Origin: Sphingomonas lenta
GTDB taxonomy: Bacteria > Pseudomonadota > Alphaproteobacteria > Sphingomonadales > Sphingomonadaceae
Reading direction: 5' to 3'
Length of the DNA stretch: 64,000 bases
Assembly: GCF_002288825.1 (NCBI RefSeq)
Contig: NZ_NSLI01000003.1
Coordinates: 868,001-932,000 of the forward strand
Part shown: piece by piece, positions 18,671-28,940 of the stretch
Numbering within the stretch: position 1 is the first letter of the stretch
How the letters are laid out: every line of letters begins with the position of its first letter
Notes under the pieces: generated by a model
Database searches by the model: none
What the model saw: only the letters and a program-made list of their open reading frames with translations
What the model was told of the DNA's origin: nothing
Made by a program: the position numbers and the translations under genes

Positions 18671-19053
18671 TGGGTACGGGAACGAGCATCGGCCGCGTGC
18701 GCGGCCTCGGCGCGGCGAAGGAGGGGACGCATCACTGGTGGCGTCAGCGCCTGACGGCGGGATCAAACTTCCTGCTCATGGCGTGGTTCATCTTCTCGCT
18801 GACGCGGCTGACCGGCTTCGACTACGCCAGCATCCGCCTCTGGATGGAGAGCGCCTGGGTGGCGGTGCCGCTGCTGCTGCTCGTCACCTCGGTCTTCTAT
18901 CATTTCCGGCTCGGGCTGCAGGTCGTTATTGAAGATTACCAGCATAACGAGTCCAGGGTCGTGTTTCTGGTGCTGCTCAACCTATATACGCTGGCGGTTT
19001 ACGCGACCGCCGTTTTCTCGATCCTGAAGGTCGCTTTCGGAGCAGCAAGCTAA
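18670..19053 (+). CDS. sdhD: Succinate dehydrogenase hydrophobic membrane anchor subunit
   Basis: A 127-aa second membrane anchor with three helices. The family signature [17 protein letters not shown] holds the heme ligand His and the Asp-Tyr pair near the quinone site. The N-terminal [18 protein letters not shown] matches the usual SdhD opening. It starts inside the sdhC stop and ends with TAATG overlapping the sdhA start, so sdhCDA is tightly coupled. Confidence 0.93.
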   Translation: MGTGTSIGRVRGLGAAKEGTHHWWRQRLTAGSNFLLMAWFIFSLTRLTGFDYASIRLWMESAWVAVPLLLLVTSVFYHFRLGLQVVIEDYQHNESRVVFLVLLNLYTLAVYATAVFSILKVAFGAAS

Positions 19054-20855
19054 TGCCGGCAGCCTACAAGGTTATCGACCACACTTACGACGCCGTCGTC
19101 GTCGGCGCGGGCGGCTCGGGCCTGCGCGCCACCATGGGCATCGCCGAGGCCGGCCTGAAGACCGCCTGCATCACCAAGGTGTTCCCGACGCGCAGCCACA
19201 CCGTCGCCGCGCAGGGCGGCATCGCGGCCTCGCTCGGCAATAACTCGCCCGACCATTGGTCGTGGCATATGTACGACACCGTCAAGGGCTCCGACTGGCT
19301 CGGCGACCAGGACGCGATCGAGTACATGGTCCGCGAGGCGCCTCAGGCCGTCTATGAGCTCGAGCATGCGGGCGTGCCGTTCAGCCGCAACGACGACGGC
19401 ACCATCTATCAGCGCCCCTTCGGCGGCCACATGCAGAACATGGGCGAGGGCCCCCCGGTGCAGCGCACCTGCGCCGCCGCCGACCGCACCGGCCACGCCA
19501 TGCTCCACGCGCTGTACCAGCAGTCGCTGAAGTACGACGCCGACTTCTTCATCGAGTATTTCGCGCTCGACCTCATCATGGAGAACGGCCAGTGCCGAGG
19601 CGTGATCGCGCTATCCATGGAGGACGGCTCGATCCACCGCTTCCGCGCGCACGCGGTGGTGCTGGCGACGGGCGGTTACGGCCGCTGCTACTTCTCCGCG
19701 ACGAGCGCCCACACCTGCACCGGCGATGGCAACGCCATGGTGCTGCGCGCCGGCCTGCCGCTTCAGGACATGGAGTTCGTGCAGTTCCACCCGACCGGCA
19801 TCTACGGCGCGGGCGTGCTCATCACGGAGGGCGCGCGGGGTGAGGGCGGCTACCTGACCAACTCCGAGGGCGAGCGCTTCATGGAGCGCTACGCACCTAG
19901 CGCCAAGGATCTCGCGTCACGCGACGTCGTCTCGCGCTCGATGGCGATGGAGATCCGCGAGGGCCGGGGCGTCGGCAAGGAGAAGGATCACATCTACCTT
20001 CACCTGAACCATATCGACCCCAACGTGCTCCACGAGCGCCTGCCGGGCATCACGGAGACGGGCAAGATCTTCGCGGGCGTGGACCTGACGCGCCAGGCGC
20101 TGCCCGTCGTGCCGACCGTGCACTACAATATGGGCGGCATCCCGACCAACTATCACGGTGAGGTCATTGCGCCCAAGGACGGGAACCCGGACGCGATCGT
20201 CCCCGGCCTGTTCGCGGTGGGCGAGGCGGCCTGCGTCTCCGTCCACGGCGCGAACCGCCTCGGCTCGAACTCGCTTATCGACTTGGTCGTGTTCGGCCGC
20301 GCCACAGGCCTGCGCCTCAAGGAGACGCTCAAGCCCAACACATCGCACAATCCGCTGCCGAAGGACTCGGCCGACCTCGCGCTGGGCCGCCTCGACAGGT
20401 TCCGCTACGCGAACGGCGGCACCAAGACCGCCGATATTCGCGGCCAGATGCAGCGCACCATGCAGCGCCACTGCGCCGTGTTCCGCGACAACGAGCTGCT
20501 GACGGAGGGCCAGGCCAAGATGGGCGAGGTCTATCGGTCGATGGGAGACGTGAAGACCGCCGACCGTTCGCTCATCTGGAACACGGACCTCATCGAGACG
20601 CTGGAGCTCGACAACCTGCTCGCCCAGGCGGTCGTCACCATGGAGAGCGCCGCGAACCGCAAGGAGAGCCGTGGCGCGCACGTCAACGAGGATCACCCGG
20701 ACCGCGACGACGCCGACTGGATGAAGCACACGATCACGACGTTCATGGGCTGGGGCGGCGAGGGCGGCGCGGTCGCGATCGACTATCGCCCGGTCCACGA
20801 TTACACGCTGACCGACGACGTCGAGTACATCAAGCCGAAGAAGCGGGTGTACTAA
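19053..20855 (+). CDS. sdhA: Succinate dehydrogenase flavoprotein subunit
   Basis: A 600-aa FAD subunit oxidising succinate to fumarate. The dinucleotide-binding loop [12 protein letters not shown] and the covalent FAD attachment His49 ([10 protein letters not shown]) are present. Catalytic blocks include [31 protein letters not shown], the active-site Arg region [10 protein letters not shown], and [19 protein letters not shown]. Full family length. The iron-sulfur subunit gene is not the next gene but 3.1 kb downstream. Confidence 0.97.
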   Translation: MPAAYKVIDHTYDAVVVGAGGSGLRATMGIAEAGLKTACITKVFPTRSHTVAAQGGIAASLGNNSPDHWSWHMYDTVKGSDWLGDQDAIEYMVREAPQAVYELEHAGVPFSRNDDGTIYQRPFGGHMQNMGEGPPVQRTCAAADRTGHAMLHALYQQSLKYDADFFIEYFALDLIMENGQCRGVIALSMEDGSIHRFRAHAVVLATGGYGRCYFSATSAHTCTGDGNAMVLRAGLPLQDMEFVQFHPTGIYGAGVLITEGARGEGGYLTNSEGERFMERYAPSAKDLASRDVVSRSMAMEIREGRGVGKEKDHIYLHLNHIDPNVLHERLPGITETGKIFAGVDLTRQALPVVPTVHYNMGGIPTNYHGEVIAPKDGNPDAIVPGLFAVGEAACVSVHGANRLGSNSLIDLVVFGRATGLRLKETLKPNTSHNPLPKDSADLALGRLDRFRYANGGTKTADIRGQMQRTMQRHCAVFRDNELLTEGQAKMGEVYRSMGDVKTADRSLIWNTDLIETLELDNLLAQAVVTMESAANRKESRGAHVNEDHPDRDDADWMKHTITTFMGWGGEGGAVAIDYRPVHDYTLTDDVEYIKPKKRVY

Positions 20856-20862
20856 GCCGAGG

Positions 20863-21735
20863 ATGAAGAGGCGGCGGTTCGGCCTGTTCGCGGCGGCGCT
20901 GGCATGCGCGGCCGCGGGCTGCGCGGAGCCGTCGCGCCCGCCGGCCACGCTTGGGCTCGACCCGTTCTATACGCGCTATGTCGACGCAGGCGGCATGCCC
21001 GTCGTCTCCTCCCGCCGCACACCGGCGGAGGCGCTGAAGGTCGCGCGCGACATCGTGCTCGGGCTGACGGCGCATCGGCCCGACCTGCACCGCAACATCG
21101 TCGCGAACGGCGTGCGCGTGGCGGTGATGGCGCCCGAGGAGGGCACGGTCGACCTTCCGGAGCAGCGTCATTGGCGCAAGCCTGCGCCCAACGACCCGCG
21201 CCTGACCCGGTGCGAGCGCAAGCATTATCAGGAGCGGATCGGCCGCCTGTCCGACCGCGAATACTGGAACGGCCGCGCGCGCGGCATGGCGGGGCGGCTC
21301 ACCTCCGGGGCGACGGAGGACCTGCTCGGCCTGCCATCCAGCCGCTACTACGGCGAGAACATCCTCCTGCACGAGTTCGCCCATGTCGTGCTCTGGGCGA
21401 TCCGCGACGTGGACCCCGCCCTCAACGCCCGCATCGAGCGGGCCTATACGCAAGCCAAGGCGAGCGGCCGCTGGCGCGACGAATATGCGTTGACCACCGT
21501 CGACGAATACTGGGCGGAGGGCACGCAGTTCTGGTTCAACTCGAACAAGGTCGCGACCTTCGACGGCCAGGTGGTCCTCTCCGACGCCGACCTCGCCCGC
21601 TACGACCCCGCGCTCGCGGCCGTGCTGCGCGAGGCGTACGGCGACCGCCACCACATTCCCGCCGATCGCTTCCACCAGCACGCCGCCCGCGTGCCGCCCG
21701 GACCGCTGCCGAAATTCACCGCTGAGGTGTGCTAG
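20863..21735 (+). CDS. Putative zinc metallopeptidase lipoprotein (HExxH)
   Basis: A 290-aa exported protein. The signal peptide ends in AAAGC, with the likely lipidated Cys20. The core has LLHEFAHVVLWA, giving a zinc HExxH (His170, Glu171, His174), and downstream DEYWAEGTQFWF with Glu215/Glu219 as the likely third ligand, an arrangement found in gluzincins such as the anthrax-lethal-factor-like (ATLF) group. No specific family is certain. It follows sdhA by 7 bases, so it is likely cotranscribed with sdhCDA. Its TAG is shared in reverse with the stop of the convergent SDR gene (CTAG). Confidence 0.75.
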   Translation: MKRRRFGLFAAALACAAAGCAEPSRPPATLGLDPFYTRYVDAGGMPVVSSRRTPAEALKVARDIVLGLTAHRPDLHRNIVANGVRVAVMAPEEGTVDLPEQRHWRKPAPNDPRLTRCERKHYQERIGRLSDREYWNGRARGMAGRLTSGATEDLLGLPSSRYYGENILLHEFAHVVLWAIRDVDPALNARIERAYTQAKASGRWRDEYALTTVDEYWAEGTQFWFNSNKVATFDGQVVLSDADLARYDPALAAVLREAYGDRHHIPADRFHQHAARVPPGPLPKFTAEVC

Positions 21736-22736
21736 GCCGCCTGCTCGCGCCGCCTGAACCACCACGCGCCCAGCGCCGCCGCGCCCGCCGCCGCCACGGC
21801 CAGCGTCGCCGCGGGGCGCTCGACGGCCTTAGTGTAGAGACTGAACGTCTTGGCCGCGTGCTCGCCCGAGCGCTCGGACCCGCCTCGGCCCTCCCACAGA
21901 TTCGTGGGTGGCTGCTTCTTGTCGGGGTCGGTCAGCAGCTTGGCCGCAGCCTTGGGCGCGACCCGCTCATAGATCCAGGGGAAGTGCAGCCCGAGCAGGA
22001 CCTGGAGCCGTCCGGAACCGCCCACCGTGATCTCGCGCCGGGGCTTCTCGGCGGCGGTCAGGATCGCGTCGGCGACCAGCTCGGGCGCGTAGATCACCGG
22101 CGGGATCTGCGCCTCGCCCGGCTGATGGTTGCGCGTGTGCTGTGCGATGGGCGTGTCGATCCCCGACGGTTTGATTAGCGTGACGGAGATGGGCGCGCCC
22201 ATGTCGCGCAGCTCCATGCGCAGCACTTCGACATAGGCCTTCAGCGCGTGCTTGGTCGCCGAATACGCGCCCATGATCGGCGTCGGCAGGTCGGACGCGA
22301 TCGAGCCCACCGTGATCAGCGCACCGCCCGCGTCGCGCAGCAGCGGCACCGCCGCGCGGCACCCGTGCACCGCGCCGAAGTAGTTGGTGCGCATCATGCG
22401 CTCATGCTCGTCGTTCGGGATGTCGAGCAGCTTGCCCCAGACGGACGTCCCCGCGTCGTTGACCCAGGTGTCGACGCGCCCGAACCGGTCGATCGCGACA
22501 CGCGCGGCGGCGTCCACCTGTGCCTGATCGCCCACGTCCGCGACCGCATAGGCCGCGGTACCACCCGCCGCCTCGATCTCGCCCACCACCTCGCGCGAGC
22601 CGTCCTCGTCGCGCGCGACCAGCAGCACGGTGGCGCCACGCTCGGCCGCCCGCCTGGCCGTGGTGCGCCCGATGCCCGAGCTCGCGCCCGTGATCACGAT
22701 CACCTGTTCGGACAGCGGCTTCAGCTTCACGCTCAT
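21732..22736 (-). CDS. SDR family oxidoreductase with C-terminal membrane segment
   Basis: A 334-aa protein: a short-chain dehydrogenase domain (TGASSGIGRTTA near residues 16-27, VNDAGTSVWG, GSIAS...YSATKHAL) with a ~70-residue extension ending in a hydrophobic helix and basic tail (ALGAWWFRRREQAA). The start at 22736 follows GAGAGG; the frame is open to 23342 but overlaps the peptidase gene. SDRs with such C-terminal anchors act at the inner membrane, often on lipidic substrates. It is the only minus-strand gene between sdhA and sdhB and so breaks any simple sdhCDA-sdhB transcript. Confidence 0.88.
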   Translation of the reverse strand: MSVKLKPLSEQVIVITGASSGIGRTTARRAAERGATVLLVARDEDGSREVVGEIEAAGGTAAYAVADVGDQAQVDAAARVAIDRFGRVDTWVNDAGTSVWGKLLDIPNDEHERMMRTNYFGAVHGCRAAVPLLRDAGGALITVGSIASDLPTPIMGAYSATKHALKAYVEVLRMELRDMGAPISVTLIKPSGIDTPIAQHTRNHQPGEAQIPPVIYAPELVADAILTAAEKPRREITVGGSGRLQVLLGLHFPWIYERVAPKAAAKLLTDPDKKQPPTNLWEGRGGSERSGEHAAKTFSLYTKAVERPAATLAVAAAGAAALGAWWFRRREQAA

Positions 22737-22835
22737 GACAACGACCTCTCGACTGGAAAGCAGCAGAACCGGGCGGCGCGACGCGCGGTTCCGTCGCTTG
22801 ACTTGGGGGCCCGCGGGCCCAAGCTGCGGAGCGCC

Positions 22836-23819
22836 ATGAACCGCTTTCTCAAACCGCTGGTCGCGCTGCTCGCCTTCACCCCCGCGGCGGCCGCGCAGCA
22901 GCAGCCCTACCAGCCGCCACAGCACAACCAGCCCGCGCCGCTGATCGGCACCGCCAGCCAGCAGGAGGTGGCGCGCCTCGCCGAGCTCGGCGTCCAGATC
23001 GAACGCGACCGCACCGCGCGCGACATGCTCGCGGAGCATCGCCGCCTCGCGACGGCGCTCGCCAACCTGCAGCCGCAACGCCGCGGCAAGGTCGACGCGT
23101 ACGTCGTCTCGGTCGCGCTCGACAGCGACCCCGTGTTCGGCCGCGAGGCGCGCGAGGCCGGCCGCGTGCTCGCGCGGCGTTACAAGGCCGATGGCCGTAC
23201 GATCGTGCTGGCGGGCACGGACGGCAGTCGGCCGAGCGACCTGCCCATGGGCTCGCCCCAGACGCTCGCCGCGGCCCTCGCCCGCGTGGCCGAGCTGATG
23301 GACGCCCGTGAGGACGTGCTCGTCCTCTACACGACGAGCCACGGCGCGCCGCTTGGGCTGGTCTACAACGACGGCGACCAGGGCTTCGGCGCGATCGCGC
23401 CCGCTAAGCTGTGGCGGACCTTACGCGAGCTCGGCATCGAGAACCGGCTGCTCTTCATCAGCGCCTGCTACTCCGGCCAGTTCGTGCCCATGATGATGGC
23501 CGACCGCACCGCGATCGTCACCGCGTCCGCCGCCGACAAGACCTCGTTCGGCTGTCAGGCGGATAATGACTGGACCTTCTTCGGCGACGCGGTGATCAAC
23601 CAGGCGCTGCGCAAGCCGCAGCCGCTCGGCCGCGCCGTGGACGAGGCGAGGGGCCTGATCGCCCGCTGGGAGCGCGAAGGCAGGCTCGACGCATCCGACC
23701 CGCAGGTCAGCATCGGGCGCGGCGCGGGCAGGTGGCTGGCCGCGCTCGAACGCGACCTGCCGCCCGCGAGCGCGACTGTCGGCCGCTCGCCCGCCACGGT
23801 GCTGCGCGCGTCGCGTTGA
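22836..23819 (+). CDS. C13 family (legumain/caspase-like) cysteine peptidase, secreted
   Basis: A 327-aa protein with a signal peptide (FLKPLVALLAFTPAAAAQQ). The clan CD dyad is visible: His169 in YTTSHGAPLG and Cys211 in LLFISACYSGQF, each after a hydrophobic strand, as in legumain, caspases and bacterial C13 peptidases. The segment DAYVVSVALDSDPVFGREA is also family-like. The role in bacteria is not established. It stands between the antisense SDR and sdhB. ATG 22836 gives a clean signal peptide; the upstream open frame is antisense to the SDR. Confidence 0.85.
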   Translation: MNRFLKPLVALLAFTPAAAAQQQPYQPPQHNQPAPLIGTASQQEVARLAELGVQIERDRTARDMLAEHRRLATALANLQPQRRGKVDAYVVSVALDSDPVFGREAREAGRVLARRYKADGRTIVLAGTDGSRPSDLPMGSPQTLAAALARVAELMDAREDVLVLYTTSHGAPLGLVYNDGDQGFGAIAPAKLWRTLRELGIENRLLFISACYSGQFVPMMMADRTAIVTASAADKTSFGCQADNDWTFFGDAVINQALRKPQPLGRAVDEARGLIARWEREGRLDASDPQVSIGRGAGRWLAALERDLPPASATVGRSPATVLRASR

Positions 23820-23962
23820 GGCTCGGAAAAGCGCCGCGCGGCAACACGTGATAATGGCCCGAATCTCGTATTTGCGGGGCGGGGGGCTTACATGTATCGG
23901 ACCTTGTCCCACCAGGGCGGCGGCCCCGCCTCCCGCACCCAGAACTGACGGATTGCACTGAA

Positions 23963-24742
23963 ATGGCCGAGTTCGCGCTTCCCAAGAACAGCAGGATCAA
24001 GAAGGGCGTCGTCCACAAGTCACCGACGCAAGGCCGCATCCGCCAGTTCAAGGTCTACCGCTACGACCCGGACTCGGGCGAGAACCCGCGCTACGACGTG
24101 TTCGAGGTCGACCTCGACGCGTGCGGCCCGATGGTGCTCGACGCGCTCTTGAAGATGAAGGCCGAGCAGGACTCGACGCTCACCTTCCGCCGCTCCTGCC
24201 GCGAGGGCATTTGCGGATCCTGCTCGATGAACATCAACGGCCGCAACGGGCTCGCCTGCACCACCGCAATCGAGGACAGCAAGGGCGAGATCCGCATCAC
24301 GCCGCTGCCGCACATGGACGTGGTGAAGGATCTCGTCCCCGACTTCACGCACTTCTACGCGCAATACGCCGCGATCAAGCCGTGGCTCCAGACCGTCACC
24401 CCCGCGCCGTCCGGCAAGGAGCGGCTGCAGTCGCCGGAAGATCGCGCCAAGCTCGACGGCCTGTACGAGTGCATCCTGTGCGCCTGCTGCTCGACCTCGT
24501 GCCCGAGCTACTGGTGGAATAGTGACAAGTTCTTAGGGCCGGCGATCCTGCTCCAGGCCTATCGCTGGCTCGCCGACAGCCGCGACGAGATGACGGGCGA
24601 GCGGTTGGATGATCTCGAGGACCCGTTCCGCCTCTACCGCTGCCACACGATCATGAACTGCGCGAACGTCTGCCCGAAGGGGTTGAACCCGGCCAAGGCG
24701 ATCGCGGAGATCAAGAAGCTGGAGATGGAGCGCGTGCTCTAG
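23963..24742 (+). CDS. sdhB: Succinate dehydrogenase iron-sulfur subunit
   Basis: A 259-aa subunit passing electrons from FAD to quinone. The [2Fe-2S] motif is [22 protein letters not shown] (shown in family order across residues ~74-95), the [4Fe-4S] motif [16 protein letters not shown] and the [3Fe-4S] motif [17 protein letters not shown]. It is separated from sdhCDA by two peptidase genes and an antisense SDR, and has 143 bases upstream that could hold its own promoter. Confidence 0.97.
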   Translation: MAEFALPKNSRIKKGVVHKSPTQGRIRQFKVYRYDPDSGENPRYDVFEVDLDACGPMVLDALLKMKAEQDSTLTFRRSCREGICGSCSMNINGRNGLACTTAIEDSKGEIRITPLPHMDVVKDLVPDFTHFYAQYAAIKPWLQTVTPAPSGKERLQSPEDRAKLDGLYECILCACCSTSCPSYWWNSDKFLGPAILLQAYRWLADSRDEMTGERLDDLEDPFRLYRCHTIMNCANVCPKGLNPAKAIAEIKKLEMERVL

Positions 24743-24823
24743 GCGCAGTGCGGCCTGCGCCGCCCCGGCGCAGGACTCGCGCAAGCCCGGCCGGCGGATC
24801 GCGCTAGCGGGCCCGTCCGACGA

Positions 24824-24846
24824 CGCCCCGGATTTACTCCGGGGCG
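24824..24846. terminator. Hairpin downstream of sdhB
   Basis: Perfect 8-base arms CGCCCCGG / CCGGGGCG lie around a 7-base AT-rich loop, about 80 bases after the sdhB stop and before zapE. There is no T-run, so intrinsic termination is uncertain. Confidence 0.5.
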
Positions 24847-24918
24847 CCCCCTTCGACGAGTAAGTGCGACTACCCCAGCTTTCGCTCGGGTGACGACTAG
24901 GGCTAAGGGCGGCGGCTA

Positions 24919-26022
24919 ATGTCCTCCGTCCTCCCCGCTTACCAGTCCCTCGTCACCGCCGGCGAGCTCCGCCCCGACCCGGAGCAGGCCGCCGCCGCCG
25001 CCCGCCTCGACCGCCTCGCCGCCGAGCTGGAGGGCGCCGCCAAGCCCGGCCTACTCGCCCGCCTGTTCCGCAAGCCCGCGCCGCCGCGCGGCGTCTATCT
25101 CTGGGGCGGCGTCGGCCGCGGCAAGTCGATGCTGATGGACCTGTTCTTCTCCAACGTCCGCGTGGAGAGGAAGCGCCGCGTTCACTTCGCCGAGTTCATG
25201 CTGGAGGTGCACGCGCGCATCCACGACGAGCGGCGCAAGGAGGAGGGCGACCCGATCGCCCCCGTCGCCGAGGCCATCGCGGAGCAGGCGCGCCTGCTCG
25301 CCTTCGACGAGATGATGGTGACCAACTCGCCGGACGCGATGATCCTGTCCCGGCTCTTCACTGCGCTCATCGTCGAGCACGGCGTGACGGTGGTCACCAC
25401 CTCCAACCGCGCGCCGTCCGAGCTCTACAAGAACGGCCTCAACCGTGAGCACTTCCTGCCCTTCATCGCGCTGATCGAGAACCGGTTGGACGTGCTCCCG
25501 CTCAACGGTCCCGTCGACTACCGCCGCCAGCGCCTGGGGCGCGTCGAGACCTGGCTCGTGCCCAACGGCCCGGAGGCGACCGCCGAGCTCTCCGCCGACT
25601 TCTTCCGCCTGACCGACTATCCGCCCGAGGATGCCGAGCACGTCCCGTCGGAGACGCTCACCGTCCAAGGGCGCGAGCTACGCGTCCCCAAGTCGCTGAA
25701 GGGCGTCGCCGTCTTCTCGTTCAAGAAGCTCTGCGGCGAGGCGCGTGGCGCGGCCGACTACCTCGCTATCGCGCGCCGCTACCACACTATCATCCTGGTC
25801 GGCATCCCGAAGCTCGGCCCCGAGATGCGCAACGAAGCCGCGCGCTTCGTCCAGCTCATCGATGCGCTCTACGAGCACAAGGTGAAGCTGCTCGCCGCCG
25901 CTGACGCGGAGCCGGACCAGCTCTACGAGGCGGGCGACGGCCGGTTCGAGTTTCAGCGGACGGTGTCGCGGCTCGAGGAGATGCGGTCGGAGGAGTATAT
26001 GGCGCTGGGCCACGGTTGCTGA
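24919..26022 (+). CDS. zapE: Cell division protein ZapE / AFG1-like ATPase
   Basis: A 367-aa AAA-type ATPase of the ZapE/AFG1 family. Walker A is GGVGRGKS at residues 63-70 and Walker B lies in LLAFDEMMVTN; VTTSNRAPSELYKNGLNREHFLPF is the family block holding the sensor and arginine finger region. ZapE associates with the Z-ring in E. coli; AFG1 acts in mitochondrial protein quality control. The position between sdhB and mdh is common in alphaproteobacteria. Confidence 0.93.
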   Translation: MSSVLPAYQSLVTAGELRPDPEQAAAAARLDRLAAELEGAAKPGLLARLFRKPAPPRGVYLWGGVGRGKSMLMDLFFSNVRVERKRRVHFAEFMLEVHARIHDERRKEEGDPIAPVAEAIAEQARLLAFDEMMVTNSPDAMILSRLFTALIVEHGVTVVTTSNRAPSELYKNGLNREHFLPFIALIENRLDVLPLNGPVDYRRQRLGRVETWLVPNGPEATAELSADFFRLTDYPPEDAEHVPSETLTVQGRELRVPKSLKGVAVFSFKKLCGEARGAADYLAIARRYHTIILVGIPKLGPEMRNEAARFVQLIDALYEHKVKLLAAADAEPDQLYEAGDGRFEFQRTVSRLEEMRSEEYMALGHGC

Positions 26023-26073
26023 GCGCAGGCCGCGAGATGGATCAGCGGAGCTGAGCCGCACGCGGCCAAGCTC

Positions 26074-26137
26074 GGCCGGCGCGGCAGAGCCCGCCACAGG
26101 GCGCGGCTCTGCCGCGACCGACGGCGGGCGGGGGCGC
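26074..26137. repeat. GGCCGGC-hairpin-GCGACCGACG element (family C), intergenic copy
   Basis: It starts GGCCGGC, has perfect 11-base hairpin arms GCGGCAGAGCC / GGCTCTGCCGC (26081-26091, 26105-26115), and continues GACCGACGGCGGGCGGGGGC. A 64-base relative with the same ends lies inside the coding sequence at 51197-51260; shorter relatives are at 35243 and, inverted, at 50271. It sits between zapE and mdh. Confidence 0.75.
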
Positions 26138-26228
26138 ATCCGGAGCCCATTGCTCCTGCGAAGCAGTCGCAACAAGACCTGTTAACCTCCGCCGTTTAGA
26201 GGTTGCCCCGCTTGCCCGAAAGGCGTAG

Positions 26229-27242
<1,014 letters not shown>

Positions 27243-27246
27243 GCGT

Positions 27247-27897
27247 TTGCGCCGGAGCCTGGCAATTTCGGTGATCGCTGCGCTGGGGCTGACCGTTCCG
27301 GCGGCTCCCGCGCATGCCCAATCGACTTACCCCATGCTCGCAGTGCTGAACGAGGTCCGGGCCGCGTGCGACAAGTTGCCCGTCCTGCGCGACGCGCACG
27401 CCCATGTGCGCGGCAAGGGTTGGACGCGCGTCGAGGACGCCGCGGCGACGCCGGTCGGCCCGCTCGTCGCGATGGGTATGGAGCAGGGCCGCGCATTGGC
27501 GAAGGCGCAGGGTGGCTCGATCGAGGCCGATCGCGGCGCCTATCGCAAGATCGTCGCTGGGGAGGAGCTGTGGCTGCTCCTGTCGGGCGCCACGATCGGT
27601 GGCCAGGTGGTCCATGGCTGCCGCGTCTACGACCCCGGCGAGACGCGCCGCATCACCGTCAAGGACGTATCCGCCTGGCTGGGCCGTGAACCCGTCCAGA
27701 CGGTGGACCGGCCCGAACTGCTTCGCGGCGAGTGGCAGCCCGGCATCAACGCGGGCCAGGACAGTTTCGAACTGTTCTTCGTCCCGGACGCCAGCCCGCT
27801 CCGCGAGCTCATCAAGCTAAGCGGCGTCGCGATCAAGGCCGATTGGGTCGGCGCTCCCGCCGCTTCATCCCCGACCTCTCCCCAGGAGAAGAAATGA
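27247..27897 (+). CDS. Secreted protein of unknown function, 216 aa
   Basis: A likely TTG start at 27247, four bases after mdh, gives a signal peptide ([24 protein letters not shown], cut after AHA). The mature part (about 192 aa) has two cysteines and mixed alpha/beta character with no recognised motif. Its stop overlaps the sucD ATG (ATGA), so it is translated within the TCA operon. In many bacteria sucC stands upstream of sucD; here this unrelated protein does. Confidence 0.75.
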   Translation: MRRSLAISVIAALGLTVPAAPAHAQSTYPMLAVLNEVRAACDKLPVLRDAHAHVRGKGWTRVEDAAATPVGPLVAMGMEQGRALAKAQGGSIEADRGAYRKIVAGEELWLLLSGATIGGQVVHGCRVYDPGETRRITVKDVSAWLGREPVQTVDRPELLRGEWQPGINAGQDSFELFFVPDASPLRELIKLSGVAIKADWVGAPAASSPTSPQEKK

Positions 27898-28778
27898 GCA
27901 TCCTCGTCGACAAGAACACCAAGGTCATCACCCAGGGGATGACCGGCGAGACCGGCACCTTCCACACCAAGGCGGCGCTGGAGTACGGCACGCAGATGGT
28001 CGGCGGCGTGACGCCGGGGAAGGGCGGCACCACGCATCTCGACCTGCCCGTGTTCGACACGGTGCACGAGGCGGTCGCGAAGACGGGCGCGACCGCGTCC
28101 GTCATCTACGTGCCGCCGCCCTTCGCCGCAGACTCGATCCTGGAGGCGATCAACGCCGAGGTGCCGCTGATCGTGACGATCACCGAAGGCATTCCCGTGC
28201 TCGACATGGTCAAGGTGAAGCGCGCGCTCTCGGGCTCCAAGTCGCGGCTGATCGGCCCCAACTGCCCGGGCGTGCTGACGCCGGGCGAGTGCAAGATCGG
28301 CATTATGCCGGGCTCCATCTTCAAGAAGGGCTCGGTCGGCGTCGTCTCGCGCTCGGGCACGCTGACCTATGAAGCGGTGTTCCAGACGTCGAACGCCGGC
28401 CTCGGCCAGACCACCGCGGTCGGCATCGGCGGCGATCCGGTGAACGGCACCAACTTCATCGACGTGCTGGAGATGTTCCTCGCCGACGACGAGACCCAGT
28501 CGATCATCATGATCGGCGAGATCGGCGGCTCCGCGGAGGAGGAAGCCGCGCAGTTCCTCCGCGACGAGGCGAAGCGTGGGCGTTCCAAACCCATGGCGGG
28601 CTTCATCGCCGGCCGCACCGCGCCGCCGGGACGCCGCATGGGCCATGCCGGCGCGATCGTGAGCGGAGGCCAGGGCGGCGCCGAGGACAAGATCGCGGCG
28701 ATGGAGGCGGCCGGCATCAAAGTCGCGGCCTCGCCGTCCGAGCTCGGCTCGACGCTGCTCGAAGTGTTAAACAAGTGA
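27894..28778 (+). CDS. sucD: Succinyl-CoA synthetase alpha subunit
   Basis: A 294-aa ADP/GDP-forming ligase subunit. CoA-binding blocks ([54 protein letters not shown]) and the phospho-histidine loop ([17 protein letters not shown]) are present. It is coupled to the preceding gene by ATGA. The beta subunit gene (sucC) is not in this window, so the synthetase is encoded at two places or sucC lies elsewhere. Confidence 0.96.
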   Translation: MSILVDKNTKVITQGMTGETGTFHTKAALEYGTQMVGGVTPGKGGTTHLDLPVFDTVHEAVAKTGATASVIYVPPPFAADSILEAINAEVPLIVTITEGIPVLDMVKVKRALSGSKSRLIGPNCPGVLTPGECKIGIMPGSIFKKGSVGVVSRSGTLTYEAVFQTSNAGLGQTTAVGIGGDPVNGTNFIDVLEMFLADDETQSIIMIGEIGGSAEEEAAQFLRDEAKRGRSKPMAGFIAGRTAPPGRRMGHAGAIVSGGQGGAEDKIAAMEAAGIKVAASPSELGSTLLEVLNK

Positions 28779-28782
28779 GTAT

Positions 28783-28929
28783 CTCCCTCTCCCCTCCGGG
28801 GAGAGGGTCGGGGAGAGGGGCCGAGCCGGCGGCTCGGCGCGGAGCTAAGCTCCGCATCACCCCTCTCTCAGCTACGCCCCGGGCTCGATCCGGGGCTGCG
28901 CAACCCTCTCTCCTTGAGGGGAGAGGGAG
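28783..28929. repeat. 147-bp structured intergenic element between sucD and sucA
   Basis: Perfect 12-base outer arms CTCCCTCTCCCC (28783-28794) and GGGGAGAGGGAG (28918-28929) enclose three internal hairpins (around GCCGAGCC/GGCTCGGC, GCGGAGCT/AGCTCCGC and GCCCCGG/CCGGGGC). The right arm runs into the sucA ribosome site GGAGG (28928-28932), so folding could affect sucA translation as well as transcript stability. Confidence 0.7.
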
Positions 28930-28940
28930 GAGGTGGTGAG

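Noticed and set aside
20863..23819. Complete caspase-based or gasdermin-like defence operon next to the C13 peptidase
   Set aside because: Neighbours are an SDR and TCA genes; no pore-forming or sensor partner is visible, and the peptidase has a signal peptide.
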